DNA of 17,239 bases from Candidatus Sodaliphilus limicaballi (GCA_018065815.1 JAGHSP010000343.1:1-17239), one strand, 5' to 3'; counted from the stretch's first letter, positions 1 to 7,805 are shown. The notes: generated by a model not told the origin, from the sequence alone. Made by a program: numbers and translations.

Positions 1-107
1 ATCCACAATATATATATTTTCAATGAAAAAATCAGTGAGTTCAGTGAGATCTGCGCGGGAAGTAAGACAACAAATCACAGTCTGCGTAACTTGTGCTATT
101 CCCGGTA
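1..107. other. intergenic, downstream of the Ig-like lipoprotein gene
   Basis: This short AT-rich stretch lies 3' of the minus-strand lipoprotein gene. I see no gene, no hairpin with a T tract and no sigma-ABfr promoter here. Confidence 0.5.
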
Positions 108-2192
108 TCAGCGGCGGCGGTTGTTGTTCTGATAGTCTTGGTACTTGTTGCCGCTGTAAATGTTGTTGCCGAATGAGTTGGAGTTGAACTCGTCTTCGTC
201 ATCATCATCGTTGTTGCCGTTCTTTTTCTTCTTGTTCCTGTTTGCCGCCTTGACAAGTTTGTTCTTGCTTTCCTCGGGGCGGTTCTTGACGATCTCGTCG
301 GGTTTCTGCAAGTCGAGGGCGGCAGCATAGATGTCCCAGGTTTCTTCCATGTCCCAATTCTTGCGCACTTTGAGGCGCTTGGGGTAGTAATAGACTTCCT
401 CGGGCTGCAAGTGCAGGGCGTAGTTGCCTGTGTCCCACTGCCCGTTGCCGTTGGCATCAAGGACCAGGCGCAGGTAGTAAGTGCCTGGCAGCAGGTCGTC
501 GAATGCGACAGAGCCACCCTTCACGGGGACTGTGCGCACGATGTGGTCCTGGTTGTCGAGAAGCTCTACGAATGCTTTGTCGCCCGAGTTGACGTTGACG
601 ACGAGGTTGCCATATTCCCCCAGACCTTTCACCGTGAAATCGATGCCAGTGGAGTCGTTGTGCAGGCCGTAGATTGACGTGACTGCCAGCGAGTCTATGC
701 ACAGGCGGTAGGACTTTTCGGGTTCAAATGTCATGGGCAGCATGTAGTTGAGCACGTCGCCTTGCGCCACAGGGCACAATGCGGGCACATCGCTCATCTC
801 TATCCATGTGGAGTCTTGCATCACCGAGAGGTGCACTCCGTGCGGGTCGATGCTTGCTACCGGGGTGGGGAAAATGAGCGACACGGTGTCATAGACCTCG
901 ATTTGGCCTCGCTTGGGAGCGTTTATCTCAATCTTGGGGACGACGGGGTTGTCTTCCTGGGCAAGCAGTTTCTGTTCATCTTCGTCGAGTTCCTTGCCCT
1001 TGGCTTGCTTGTCGCGTATCGACGATATGCGCTTGGCCAGCGCCTCGCGTTCTTTTTTCTCCTTGGCCTCTTGCTTGAGTTCTGTGCCGGTCTTGCGGTA
1101 AGCGAAGGTGACGGTGTCGGTCTTTTCTACCAGGCTGTCGGCTTCGTCGGTGCGCATGTATTTCATTTCCACCACGATGCTGTCGCTCTTGATGAGCGCC
1201 GAGTCAGTGATCCAGTAGAACAGCGAGTCGTTGCGCGAGGTGTGCTCGAGCACATACCAGTCTTGCTCGTGGCGCTCGGGCTTGAGCACCCTGAATCCGG
1301 GGAGCTCGCTGGCGGGTGCAGCAAAGAGAACGTGCAGCCTGGAAGGCGACGGACGGCTTGTTGTCTTGAGATAGGCTGCGCGGTAGTTCTCGTTGAACAT
1401 GGTGAGCAGCACGTCGTTAGGCGTGAACAGGGTGTGTGTGCCCTGCTTCACGGTGTCAACCTTGTGGTCAAATGTGAACACGGTGTCCATCGACTCATAG
1501 GTGCTCACGGCAGGGACGATAATCTCGTCGAGGAACGCAATATTCTCGGTGCGTGCCATGCGGTAGTCGCCGTCCATGTCGTTGAGGCCGAACACGTGGT
1601 ACTTGCCAGGCTTGAGGTTGCGCAGGGTGAACTGCCCGCGGTCGTTGGTGCGGCACAGGCGCTCGAAGGGTATGCTAGTGAACGCCGTGTCATCGAGGTT
1701 GCTGTGAAGTCCCACCAGCACGTGCTGCATGGGTTCTAGGTCGCGTGCGCGAAGCAGCAGGCCCGACACTTGCAGCGAGTCAATTTCATCGCCAGTGGAG
1801 AAGGCAAATGAGAATCCGTCGAGCGGATTGCCCTCGTTGTTGTCCTCGATAGAGTTAGAGAAGTCGATGCAATAGGTAGTGTTGGGTATCATCTCGTCGC
1901 GGAACTCGATGGTCACCTTCTTGCCGTTAGCCCTGATGAGGGGAGCGTCTTTCTGCACGGGCGAGATACTCACTTTTTTCATCTGGTCCTTGATGACCAC
2001 AATCTCGTCGAATGTGATTTCCACCTTGTTGCCCTTGACATTGACGGCGCCCTGTGCTGGCGATGACTTGACAAAGCGCGGGGGTGCAAAGTCCATGGGT
2101 CCGCCTTCAGGCGAACCGATGTTGGCACACGAGTAGAGCATCATGCCCACCGCAACCACGAGTACTATGTAAAGCAGTCGAGATAACTTCAC
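108..2192 (-). CDS. Ig-like domain-containing lipoprotein (SbsA Ig-like/Big_5 type)
   Basis: Predicted 694-residue surface or periplasmic lipoprotein. The N-terminus has a short basic segment, a hydrophobic stretch and a lipobox (LYSC, Cys22) followed by a proline/glycine-rich linker. Residues about 35-135 look like the bacterial Ig-like Big_5 fold (PPRFVKSSPAQGAVNV, then a long beta region ending FAFSTGD). A carboxypeptidase-regulatory-like beta segment follows near 165-210 (GQFTLRNLKPGKYHVFGLND). A charged, probably coiled-coil region lies near 370-415. A second beta domain near 530-630 carries DANGNGQWDTGNY and YYPKRLKVRKNW, typical of Bacteroidota lipoproteins of this kind. The last 45 residues are low complexity (Lys/Asn, Asp/Glu, Asn, then RRR). 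The only start that preserves the signal peptide is GTG at 2192. The function of this family is not known to me; a cell-envelope role is inferred. Confidence 0.8.
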   Translation of the reverse strand: MKLSRLLYIVLVVAVGMMLYSCANIGSPEGGPMDFAPPRFVKSSPAQGAVNVKGNKVEITFDEIVVIKDQMKKVSISPVQKDAPLIRANGKKVTIEFRDEMIPNTTYCIDFSNSIEDNNEGNPLDGFSFAFSTGDEIDSLQVSGLLLRARDLEPMQHVLVGLHSNLDDTAFTSIPFERLCRTNDRGQFTLRNLKPGKYHVFGLNDMDGDYRMARTENIAFLDEIIVPAVSTYESMDTVFTFDHKVDTVKQGTHTLFTPNDVLLTMFNENYRAAYLKTTSRPSPSRLHVLFAAPASELPGFRVLKPERHEQDWYVLEHTSRNDSLFYWITDSALIKSDSIVVEMKYMRTDEADSLVEKTDTVTFAYRKTGTELKQEAKEKKEREALAKRISSIRDKQAKGKELDEDEQKLLAQEDNPVVPKIEINAPKRGQIEVYDTVSLIFPTPVASIDPHGVHLSVMQDSTWIEMSDVPALCPVAQGDVLNYMLPMTFEPEKSYRLCIDSLAVTSIYGLHNDSTGIDFTVKGLGEYGNLVVNVNSGDKAFVELLDNQDHIVRTVPVKGGSVAFDDLLPGTYYLRLVLDANGNGQWDTGNYALHLQPEEVYYYPKRLKVRKNWDMEETWDIYAAALDLQKPDEIVKNRPEESKNKLVKAANRNKKKKNGNNDDDDEDEFNSNSFGNNIYSGNKYQDYQNNNRRR

Positions 2193-2197
2193 GAGTG

Positions 2198-2205
2198 CAA
2201 AGTTA
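2198..2205 (-). promoter_or_regulatory. sigma-ABfr -7 element (TAACTTTG) of the Ig-like lipoprotein gene
   Basis: Read on the minus strand this is TAACTTTG, an exact match to the Bacteroidota -7 motif TAnnTTTG. It ends only 5 nt before the GTG start at 2192, so the transcript would begin at or next to the start codon. No good TTTG -33 partner is visible. Confidence 0.55.
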
Positions 2206-2306
2206 GTGATTTTTGACGAAAAACGAAAGAAAAAACGATGACGATGACGATACGCTTTCGCTACGATGACTAATTTTTGACAATGAAAAACTGCGTCCCA
2301 ACCGTG

Positions 2307-3260
2307 TCACACGGTGTTGACAGGATGTCCTGCGGTCCATGCCGCCACGTTGTCGATGATCACTCGCATCATTCGCTCGCGAGCCTCGTGAGTGGCCCAT
2401 CCCACGTGAGGGGTGAAGAAGCAGTTGCGTGCCGTGAGCAGCGGGTTGTCGTGTGCCGGCGGCTCGCTGATCATCACATCGAGGGCGGCAGCCATGATGG
2501 TTCCGCGGTTGAGCGCGTCGGCAAGCGCTTGCTCGTCGATGAGCATGCCCCGGGCAGTGTTGATGAGAATTGCGCTGGGTTTCATGAGAGCCAGCCGCCG
2601 TGCATCCACCATGCGTGCATTGTCGGCCGTGAGCGGGCAGTGCAGCGACACCACGTCGCTCGTGGCGAAGAGCTGGTCGAGGTCGGTCGCCTTGGTCACT
2701 CCGCTAGGCAGAGCCTCTTGCGCCTTCGACGTGTGAGCCATGACAGTCATGCCCAGGCTATGGGCAATCATTGCCACAGCCGAACCTATCTGTCCCATGC
2801 CCACGATCCCCATCTGCTTGCCAGCAAGCTCCACCAGCGGCGTGTCGCTGTAACAGAAGTCCTTGCTGTCGCTCCACCTGCCGGCGCGCACCTGCCGGGT
2901 GTAGTGGCCAGTGCGGCAAGCGATGTTGAGAAGGTGCGCAATCGCCATCTGCGCCACCGAGCGTGTGCTGTAGGCGGGCACATTGGTCACCACGATTCCG
3001 CGCTCATGGGCGGCATCCACATCTATGTTGTTATACCCTGTGCCCATCTCGCCCAGGTATTTGAGCCGGGGCAGCTGCGCTATGACCTCACGTGTAATGG
3101 CCACCTTGTTGACCAGCACAGCGTCGGCATCGGCACAACGCGGCACGATCTCGCCAGGCGCACATCGGTTATACACAGAGCATTCGCCCACGGCCTTAAG
3201 TTCATCCCACGACAAGTCCCCAGGATTGCCCGGATACCCGTCAAGCACTACTATTTTCAT
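2307..3260 (-). CDS. D-2-hydroxyacid dehydrogenase (glycerate/hydroxypyruvate reductase-like)
   Basis: This 317-residue cytosolic NAD(P)-dependent dehydrogenase probably interconverts a 2-keto acid and a D-2-hydroxyacid. Hydroxypyruvate/glycerate is a reasonable guess, but the substrate cannot be read from sequence. The Rossmann nucleotide-binding loop is GMGQIG at 154-159. The catalytic residues of the family are in place: Arg237 in NTARG, Glu266 in ISEPP and His285 in FFTPHVGW. Length fits the family. The start is ATG at 3260 (MKIVVLDGYPG). The reading frame is open further upstream to 3341, but that extension would run through the -7 promoter element at 3284-3291, so it is rejected. The gene is monocistronic between the Ig-like lipoprotein gene and the nrf operon, on the same strand. 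Confidence 0.9.
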   Translation of the reverse strand: MKIVVLDGYPGNPGDLSWDELKAVGECSVYNRCAPGEIVPRCADADAVLVNKVAITREVIAQLPRLKYLGEMGTGYNNIDVDAAHERGIVVTNVPAYSTRSVAQMAIAHLLNIACRTGHYTRQVRAGRWSDSKDFCYSDTPLVELAGKQMGIVGMGQIGSAVAMIAHSLGMTVMAHTSKAQEALPSGVTKATDLDQLFATSDVVSLHCPLTADNARMVDARRLALMKPSAILINTARGMLIDEQALADALNRGTIMAAALDVMISEPPAHDNPLLTARNCFFTPHVGWATHEARERMMRVIIDNVAAWTAGHPVNTV

Positions 3261-3283
3261 CGTTGTTAAGTTTTTTAGTTGTG

Positions 3284-3291
3284 CAAAGTTA
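3284..3291 (-). promoter_or_regulatory. sigma-ABfr -7 element (TAACTTTG) of the D-2-hydroxyacid dehydrogenase gene
   Basis: Minus-strand TAACTTTG matches TAnnTTTG exactly and lies 23 nt upstream of the ATG at 3260, implying a leader of about 17 nt. A TTG sits 16 nt upstream of it, a little closer than the usual 19-21. Confidence 0.6.
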
Positions 3292-3393
3292 ACACAATAA
3301 TTCCACACAAGTAACTTTATAGCAATAGTTTTTGCTGACACCCCGTGCGGATTTCACTCTCGAGGATATAATGAAGAAATTTAAGGCAATGTG

Positions 3394-4185
3394 TCATTGC
3401 AAGTTGTAGGTGTGCACGCTTGCACCCTGGGCTGCGGGGAGGTAGTTGATGCCCCACCAGCACATTTGCAGGAGGACGAACGAGACGATGAGCATGACGA
3501 ATGCGGGCTTGAGCCGCGCGGGGTAACGCAAGCGGAAGTGAACATATACCAGATAGGCCCACCATGAGATTGCCGCCCATGTTTCCTTGGGATCCCATGC
3601 CCAGTAGTGGCCCCAGGCTTCCTTGGCCCACAGGGCGCCGAAGAGCATGCCCACGGTCATGAACGCGAGTCCGGCGCGCACCAGGTTGTCGGTGAGCGAG
3701 GTCTCTGTGGCAGTGTCTTCCTTGCCGCGCTTGAACAGCAGCAGGTATATCGCCATCACAGCGGCAGCTCCGAGCAGCGCGTAGGCAAACATGTAAACGA
3801 TGACATGCGGCGCAAACCAGGGACTCTGCAACGCCGGCATGAGCGTCTTGTTGTGTATCTCGGGCTTGAACAGGTTGACGCACACAAACACTATCGCCAT
3901 CATTGTGGAGAATGACAGGATCCACTTGTAACGCCAGCGGCTATACACGATGCATCCCACCAGCGGCAGGAAGAACGAGTACCACAGGCGCGTCTCGCCC
4001 ATGGTGCGCAGCGGCGGACGCTCGAGCGACACCCACATGCCCACGATGAAGGCAAAGAACACCGCCAGTCCGGCAGCGGTCACGGCCAGTGCCAGCCCAC
4101 GGCGATCACGCCATGCTGCCACGGCTCCGGCAATCCACAGCACCACTGAAATGAGTGCAAAGACGATAAAATTACTCCAGTCCAT
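3394..4185 (-). CDS. ccsA: cytochrome c maturation protein CcsA (system II heme handling, WWD domain)
   Basis: This 263-residue polytopic membrane protein is the heme-handling half of system II cytochrome c synthetase. The tryptophan-rich WWD domain is seen around residues 186-200 (WAKEAWGHYWAWDPKE), followed by TWAAISWWAYLVY. Flanking conserved histidines are visible at His127 (FAPHVIVY) and His258 (SVHTYN), matching the family's heme-ligand histidines. About eight hydrophobic segments can be picked out. It starts 8 nt after the stop of resB and is the last gene of the nrfH-nrfA-resB-ccsA run, so its expected job is attaching heme to the Nrf cytochromes encoded upstream. In some bacteria CcsA and Ccs1 are fused; here they are separate genes. 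Confidence 0.9.
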   Translation of the reverse strand: MDWSNFIVFALISVVLWIAGAVAAWRDRRGLALAVTAAGLAVFFAFIVGMWVSLERPPLRTMGETRLWYSFFLPLVGCIVYSRWRYKWILSFSTMMAIVFVCVNLFKPEIHNKTLMPALQSPWFAPHVIVYMFAYALLGAAAVMAIYLLLFKRGKEDTATETSLTDNLVRAGLAFMTVGMLFGALWAKEAWGHYWAWDPKETWAAISWWAYLVYVHFRLRYPARLKPAFVMLIVSFVLLQMCWWGINYLPAAQGASVHTYNLQ

Positions 4186-4193
4186 AGCGGTTA

Positions 4194-5432
4194 TTATTTA
4201 GAGGTGTTAGGTGTGGCAGGTATCATGAACATGAGCACGGCGCCCAGCAGCAGAAGGCCTATGCCGGCATATACGACATAGAGCCACGGGTCGGTGACGA
4301 GCTCAAAGACGCTGGTCTCGCTCCAACGTCCCATCTCGCGGTCATAGTCGAGCTGGTAGATTTTCCATTTCTCTACCGTGAGCGGGCGGTTGACAGTGAT
4401 AGTGTCGGTGAGGTTGGTACCCGCTTGTGTATATACGTTGACCGCCGAGGCATATCGCAACGGTTCGGGTTCGGGCATGAACAGGCACACTGCCGAGTCG
4501 AGTTTGAGTTCCTTGCTGGGGAACATGAAATTACCGCAGCTCACCCAGTCGGTGATGCGAGTGTTGCCCTTGGTCACCTCTACAAGCGCTGCCGTGGTGG
4601 CGCCAAACGAATGCCACTCGACATAGTTCACCGCGGTGCTGTCGATCATGGCGGCAGCGTGAGTGAACGACTTGATGACCTTCACGCTCCACCCCATGAG
4701 GTCGCCTTGCGCGCCCACCGAGTCGAGCATGATGTGCTGCGGCTTGCCCTTGGGCAGAGCGTCGCCGGTGGCAATGTCGGCCATCATGAGCTTGGGAGGA
4801 TACTCGTCTATGGTGAAGCTTTTCAGGTCTATGGCCACGTCAAGCTCAATCAGGTTCCCCTTGTCGTCGGTGGCGCGCCACTCGGGCACTCCCTGGCGAG
4901 TCATCATCTTGAGCCGCTGCATGTCGGCGCTGCCCAGTGTGCCGCACAGCAGCACGATGAGGAGCCCGGTGTGCATGACCATGAACGGGATGTTGCGCAG
5001 GGTGAGCACGCTGGCACGTCTGAACACTGCCAGGGCGAGCGACAGCGTGAGCCATGTGTAGATGAGTGCAAACGGCCACCAGGTGAGGCATTGCGTGATG
5101 CCCACCACCTCAAGCAGCGAGCGGTCCCCGTGAGGGTTAACGCCTGCCGACTGGCGGGTAAGCCCCATGATGAGCGTTAGCGCCACTGCCCACGATATTG
5201 ATGTAATGGCAGCATCGTGGCTGCCAAGCCACTGGCACACATACACCCGCTTGCGTAGCAGGTGGGCAGCGAGGACAATGGCGAGGAACGCCACCAGCAC
5301 GATGAGGTTGACTGGCCAGGCAAAGGTGTTCCAGTCGATAGGGCCCACAGTGAGCTGAAGCAGCAGGCCGGTAAGTACCAGCCCGCTGCCTATGATGAAC
5401 CCTTCAGTTAGTTTCCACGGTTTAATCCACAT
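4194..5432 (-). CDS. resB: cytochrome c maturation protein ResB/Ccs1 (system II)
   Basis: This 412-residue membrane protein is probably the apocytochrome-binding partner of CcsA in system II cytochrome c maturation. The N-terminal half carries several hydrophobic helices (near residues 12-30, 38-60, 75-95, 118-137 and 148-165). A long non-membrane region from about 170 to 380 follows, with beta-rich character expected of the periplasmic ResB domain (KWKIYQLDYDREMGRW near its end). A final TM helix lies near 385-405 (YVVYAGIGLLLLGAVLMFMI). The start is ATG at 5432. It is 35 nt downstream of the nrfA stop, and that gap consists largely of a 21-bp tandem duplication. Bacteroidota ResB proteins diverge from the Bacillus type, so the assignment rests on architecture plus the adjacent ccsA. 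Confidence 0.82.
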   Translation of the reverse strand: MWIKPWKLTEGFIIGSGLVLTGLLLQLTVGPIDWNTFAWPVNLIVLVAFLAIVLAAHLLRKRVYVCQWLGSHDAAITSISWAVALTLIMGLTRQSAGVNPHGDRSLLEVVGITQCLTWWPFALIYTWLTLSLALAVFRRASVLTLRNIPFMVMHTGLLIVLLCGTLGSADMQRLKMMTRQGVPEWRATDDKGNLIELDVAIDLKSFTIDEYPPKLMMADIATGDALPKGKPQHIMLDSVGAQGDLMGWSVKVIKSFTHAAAMIDSTAVNYVEWHSFGATTAALVEVTKGNTRITDWVSCGNFMFPSKELKLDSAVCLFMPEPEPLRYASAVNVYTQAGTNLTDTITVNRPLTVEKWKIYQLDYDREMGRWSETSVFELVTDPWLYVVYAGIGLLLLGAVLMFMIPATPNTSK

Positions 5433-5433
5433 G

Positions 5434-5475
5434 ATAGGGTATGCTATTAACTTTATAGGGTATGCTATTAACTTT
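5434..5475. repeat. perfect 21-bp tandem duplication spanning the nrfA stop and the nrfA-resB gap
   Basis: Two identical 21-nt units lie head to tail at 5434-5454 and 5455-5475, each beginning ATAGGGTATG and ending ATTAACTTT on the plus strand. The second unit contains the nrfA stop codon and the codons just before it, so the first unit is an untranslated copy of the gene's end. Confidence 0.9.
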
Positions 5476-6961
5476 CAGCTTTCAGTCTTCCCTTAGCCAC
5501 AGCGGTCTTGACCCAAGCGGGAACCACGGTGTCGAGGAATTTCTTCTTGTCGGCGTTCTTTTGTGCCATGTCGAGGCCTATGTACTTCTGTGCCTTCTCC
5601 TTTGTAGTGATGTCGGGCATGGGCACTGCATCGGTGTAGCCGTGCTTGGCGAGCACGCGAGCAATGGCGAAGCGAGCCTTGTGGGCATAGTCAAGACCGT
5701 CGGCAAGCAGGCGTGTTACCTCCTGGGGAGCGTGGAACGACGCGCCGTGTGAAGCCACAGCATAGTCCCAGCGCCATTGTCCCTTGCGCAGGTACTGGAG
5801 AGCCTCTTGCATCTCGGCATCGGTAGCGCCCTTGTCCCAGGCAAATTTAGCCTCGATGTGCGCTACAGCCAGCTCGTGCTCGGTCTTGTTGCGAATCTCG
5901 GTGCACTTGCGCTGACGCTCGTAAACGTTGGCGCGCAGGGTCTCGGCATCCTCGCGGTGACACACTTGGCAAGTGCGGTCGATGTTGGCCAGCGGCGACA
6001 TCACCTTGTGGTCGCTGAACTTCACGCCACCCTCGCTCTTGTAAGGCATGTGGCAGTCGGCGCACGACACACCGCGCTGTCCGTGGATGCCCTGGAGCGA
6101 CATCTCGTAGCCAGGGTGCTGGGCTTTGAGGATAGGAGCCTTGCTCAATGCATGAGTATAGTCGGTGAATCCGATTGAATCATAGTAGGCCTCGGCAGCT
6201 TCCAGCGTCATACCCTTCTCCCATGGGAAGGTAGCCACTTTCTTGTCGCCGGCAAAGTAGTATTCCACATGGCACTGTGCACACACGAGCGAGCGCATTT
6301 CCTGGTGGGTTGCCTTGGTGATGTCCTTGCCCATAGCGGCATAAGCGTTCTTGAGGGCAGGACGGCTGATGTGCAGATCCATGGTAGCAGGATCGTGGCA
6401 GTCAGAGCAGCCAATGGGGTTCATGACCTGGTCGCCCCACTTGCTCCATGGTGCGCTGTAGAAGTTTTCTTCGCCCACTTCGGCCATCAGGCGAGGCACG
6501 TCGGGGCTCTTGCAAGTCCAGCAAGTGCCGGGCTGCTGCTTGTCGGCCTCGGTCATGGGAGCAAACGTGCGCAGGGTCTCGCGCATGTCGTCAATGGCAT
6601 GCATGTGGCCGCGCGGAGTGGTGTAGTCCCACGAGAAGGCATAGCCGGCCCACAGAATCACCATGTCGGGGCGTTCTTCAAGGACATCAACCTTCTTTTG
6701 TCCACAAAATTCGCTGTTAAACGAAGAGTCGGCAGTTGCGAGCCAAGTTTCATACTCCAAGGGGAAATCGCTCTCAAACAAGTCGTTGCGCGATTCAATC
6801 TCCTTGTCCATTTTCACCTTGCGGTTGTTGAAGATGCTGGCCACCTCGCCGTCGCGATGCATGAGCGACGAGCACAGGAGTCCCAGTCCGAACACGGCAA
6901 CCATAGCGCCACCAAAGAGCGCCCATCCTTGCCAGGGTTTAAGTTTGTTGTTTTCAGCCAT
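5468..6961 (-). CDS. nrfA: ammonia-forming cytochrome c nitrite reductase NrfA
   Basis: This 497-residue pentaheme enzyme reduces nitrite to ammonium with six electrons in the periplasm. Its heme sites are all visible: the special CWTCK catalytic site at 147-151, then CSDCH 185-189, CAQCH 227-231, CADCH 300-304 and CQVCH 331-335. By analogy to characterised NrfA enzymes, active-site residues are Arg117 (PRGHMH), Tyr234 (HVEYYF) and His282 (KAQHPGYE). Calcium ligands would be Glu233, Tyr234, Lys279 and Gln281. Residues 13-30 form an uncleaved signal anchor or signal peptide; Cys30 in GLLCSS could be a lipobox-like site. It follows nrfH by 16 nt and precedes resB and ccsA in the same operon. 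The likely role is respiratory ammonification or nitrite detoxification, with electrons from menaquinol via NrfH. Confidence 0.97.
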   Translation of the reverse strand: MAENNKLKPWQGWALFGGAMVAVFGLGLLCSSLMHRDGEVASIFNNRKVKMDKEIESRNDLFESDFPLEYETWLATADSSFNSEFCGQKKVDVLEERPDMVILWAGYAFSWDYTTPRGHMHAIDDMRETLRTFAPMTEADKQQPGTCWTCKSPDVPRLMAEVGEENFYSAPWSKWGDQVMNPIGCSDCHDPATMDLHISRPALKNAYAAMGKDITKATHQEMRSLVCAQCHVEYYFAGDKKVATFPWEKGMTLEAAEAYYDSIGFTDYTHALSKAPILKAQHPGYEMSLQGIHGQRGVSCADCHMPYKSEGGVKFSDHKVMSPLANIDRTCQVCHREDAETLRANVYERQRKCTEIRNKTEHELAVAHIEAKFAWDKGATDAEMQEALQYLRKGQWRWDYAVASHGASFHAPQEVTRLLADGLDYAHKARFAIARVLAKHGYTDAVPMPDITTKEKAQKYIGLDMAQKNADKKKFLDTVVPAWVKTAVAKGRLKAES

Positions 6962-6977
6962 ATCGAGTAGTGTTTAT

Positions 6978-7553
6978 TTATTTTGACATTGATTGTTTGA
7001 GCCACTTGGGTTGCGGCGCGTTGGGATAGGGAACTAACGCCCCGGGCGTTCCCGAGAGGCTTGTTTTGCCGTGAGGCACATCGCGGTGGCAGTCCCAGCA
7101 TGCTTTTCCCTCACCGCGCCTAGCCTGCATGAAATCGATGCGTCCGGTTGACACAAATTCCTGGTTGAGCTGGGTGTGGCAGCGTATGCAGTTGTCCATG
7201 ATAACCTCGGCGCTGTGGTCCTTGGCCATGGGCACCTGGTGCTCGCTGTGAGTGACATAGGCCAACACATGCCCTATGCCGTCTTGCGCCTTGAACGCAT
7301 ACTTGGCGACAACGCTGGAATGCGGCACGTGGCAGTCGTTGCACGTGGCGTCGCGCCCGTGCGAACTGTGTTGCCATGTGGCATAGTAAGGCGCCATGAT
7401 GTGGCAGTTGACACACGCGCTGGGGTCGTCGCCCAGATAGGTGTGGGCCCGCATTGTGTAGCACAGCATGATGCCGAGCCCCACAATAACACCTGACATG
7501 ACGTAGGCAGTGATTTTACCGCGTCGCGATAAGTTGAGCTTAGGTAACTTCAT
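6978..7553 (-). CDS. nrfH: cytochrome c nitrite reductase small subunit NrfH
   Basis: This 191-residue NapC/NirT-family tetraheme quinol dehydrogenase passes electrons from menaquinol to NrfA. One N-terminal membrane anchor lies at about residues 14-33. Four heme sites follow: CVNCH 47-51 (with Met53 two residues on, as in NrfH heme 1), CNDCH 71-75, CIRCH 122-126 and CWDCH 152-156. The start is ATG at 7553 (MKLPKLNL). The frame is open further upstream to 7664, but that extension would cross the promoter at 7600-7631 and has no family resemblance. It is the first gene of the nrf operon, immediately upstream of nrfA. Confidence 0.95.
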   Translation of the reverse strand: MKLPKLNLSRRGKITAYVMSGVIVGLGIMLCYTMRAHTYLGDDPSACVNCHIMAPYYATWQHSSHGRDATCNDCHVPHSSVVAKYAFKAQDGIGHVLAYVTHSEHQVPMAKDHSAEVIMDNCIRCHTQLNQEFVSTGRIDFMQARRGEGKACWDCHRDVPHGKTSLSGTPGALVPYPNAPQPKWLKQSMSK

Positions 7554-7599
7554 GTATGGTTTTTTCGGGTTGTTAATTGGGTTTATTAAGTAATATTTG

Positions 7600-7631
7600 C
7601 AAATATCGCACAAAGTTTTTAATTGTGCAAA
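7600..7631 (-). promoter_or_regulatory. sigma-ABfr promoter of the nrfHA-resB-ccsA operon
   Basis: On the minus strand TTTG (7628-7631), a 20-nt spacer and GATATTTG (7600-7607) make a promoter with correct spacing and one mismatch in TAnnTTTG. It lies about 46 nt upstream of the nrfH ATG. No FNR/CRP-like TTGAT-N4-ATCAA site was found nearby. Confidence 0.5.
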
Positions 7632-7666
7632 TTTTACAAGAAGAAAAAAACAAAAAAAAAGCAACC

Positions 7667-7679
7667 GCGCAAGTTGCGC
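7667..7679. other. 13-nt palindrome GCGCAAGTTGCGC upstream of the nrf promoter
   Basis: GCGCAA, one central base, TTGCGC. It stands out as a GC-rich dyad within A/T-rich surroundings, about 40 nt upstream of the nrfH -33 element. A regulator site is possible, but its owner is unknown. Confidence 0.3.
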
Positions 7680-7703
7680 TCAATAAAGTTGTCGTTCAAC
7701 ATC

Positions 7704-7805
7704 ATGCAAATAGGCAAAAAAGCCTTTGCCGGCAACCAGGACACACTGGAGATGATCGACATCCCCGAAGGTTGCAAAGTTGACGACACTGCCTTCGAAC
7801 TGTAA
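7704..7805 (+). pseudogene. single-repeat BspA/LRR_5-like fragment (33 codons)
   Basis: From ATG 7704 the frame encodes 33 residues reading IGKKAFAGNQDTLEMIDIPE followed by a short GCKVDDTAF stretch. This fits one unit of the BspA-type leucine-rich repeat (IGxxAFxGcxxLxxIxIPxG...IxxxAF). Intact proteins of this family carry many such units plus a signal peptide, and neither is present. The upstream in-frame extension is Lys-rich and unlike the family. It is most simply the remnant of a larger LRR surface protein, or a very small orphan peptide. No convincing promoter precedes it on the plus strand. Confidence 0.35.

Noticed and set aside
762..1739. 325-codon plus-strand frame inside the Ig-like lipoprotein gene
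   Set aside because: Antisense shadow. The minus-strand product has a lipobox and recognisable Ig-like segments; this one has nothing.
2277..3269. 330-codon plus-strand frame across the D-2-hydroxyacid dehydrogenase gene
   Set aside because: Antisense shadow of a gene with all its catalytic residues visible.
4425..5180. 251-codon plus-strand frame inside resB
   Set aside because: Antisense shadow of resB with His/Arg/Glu-rich composition and no family signature.
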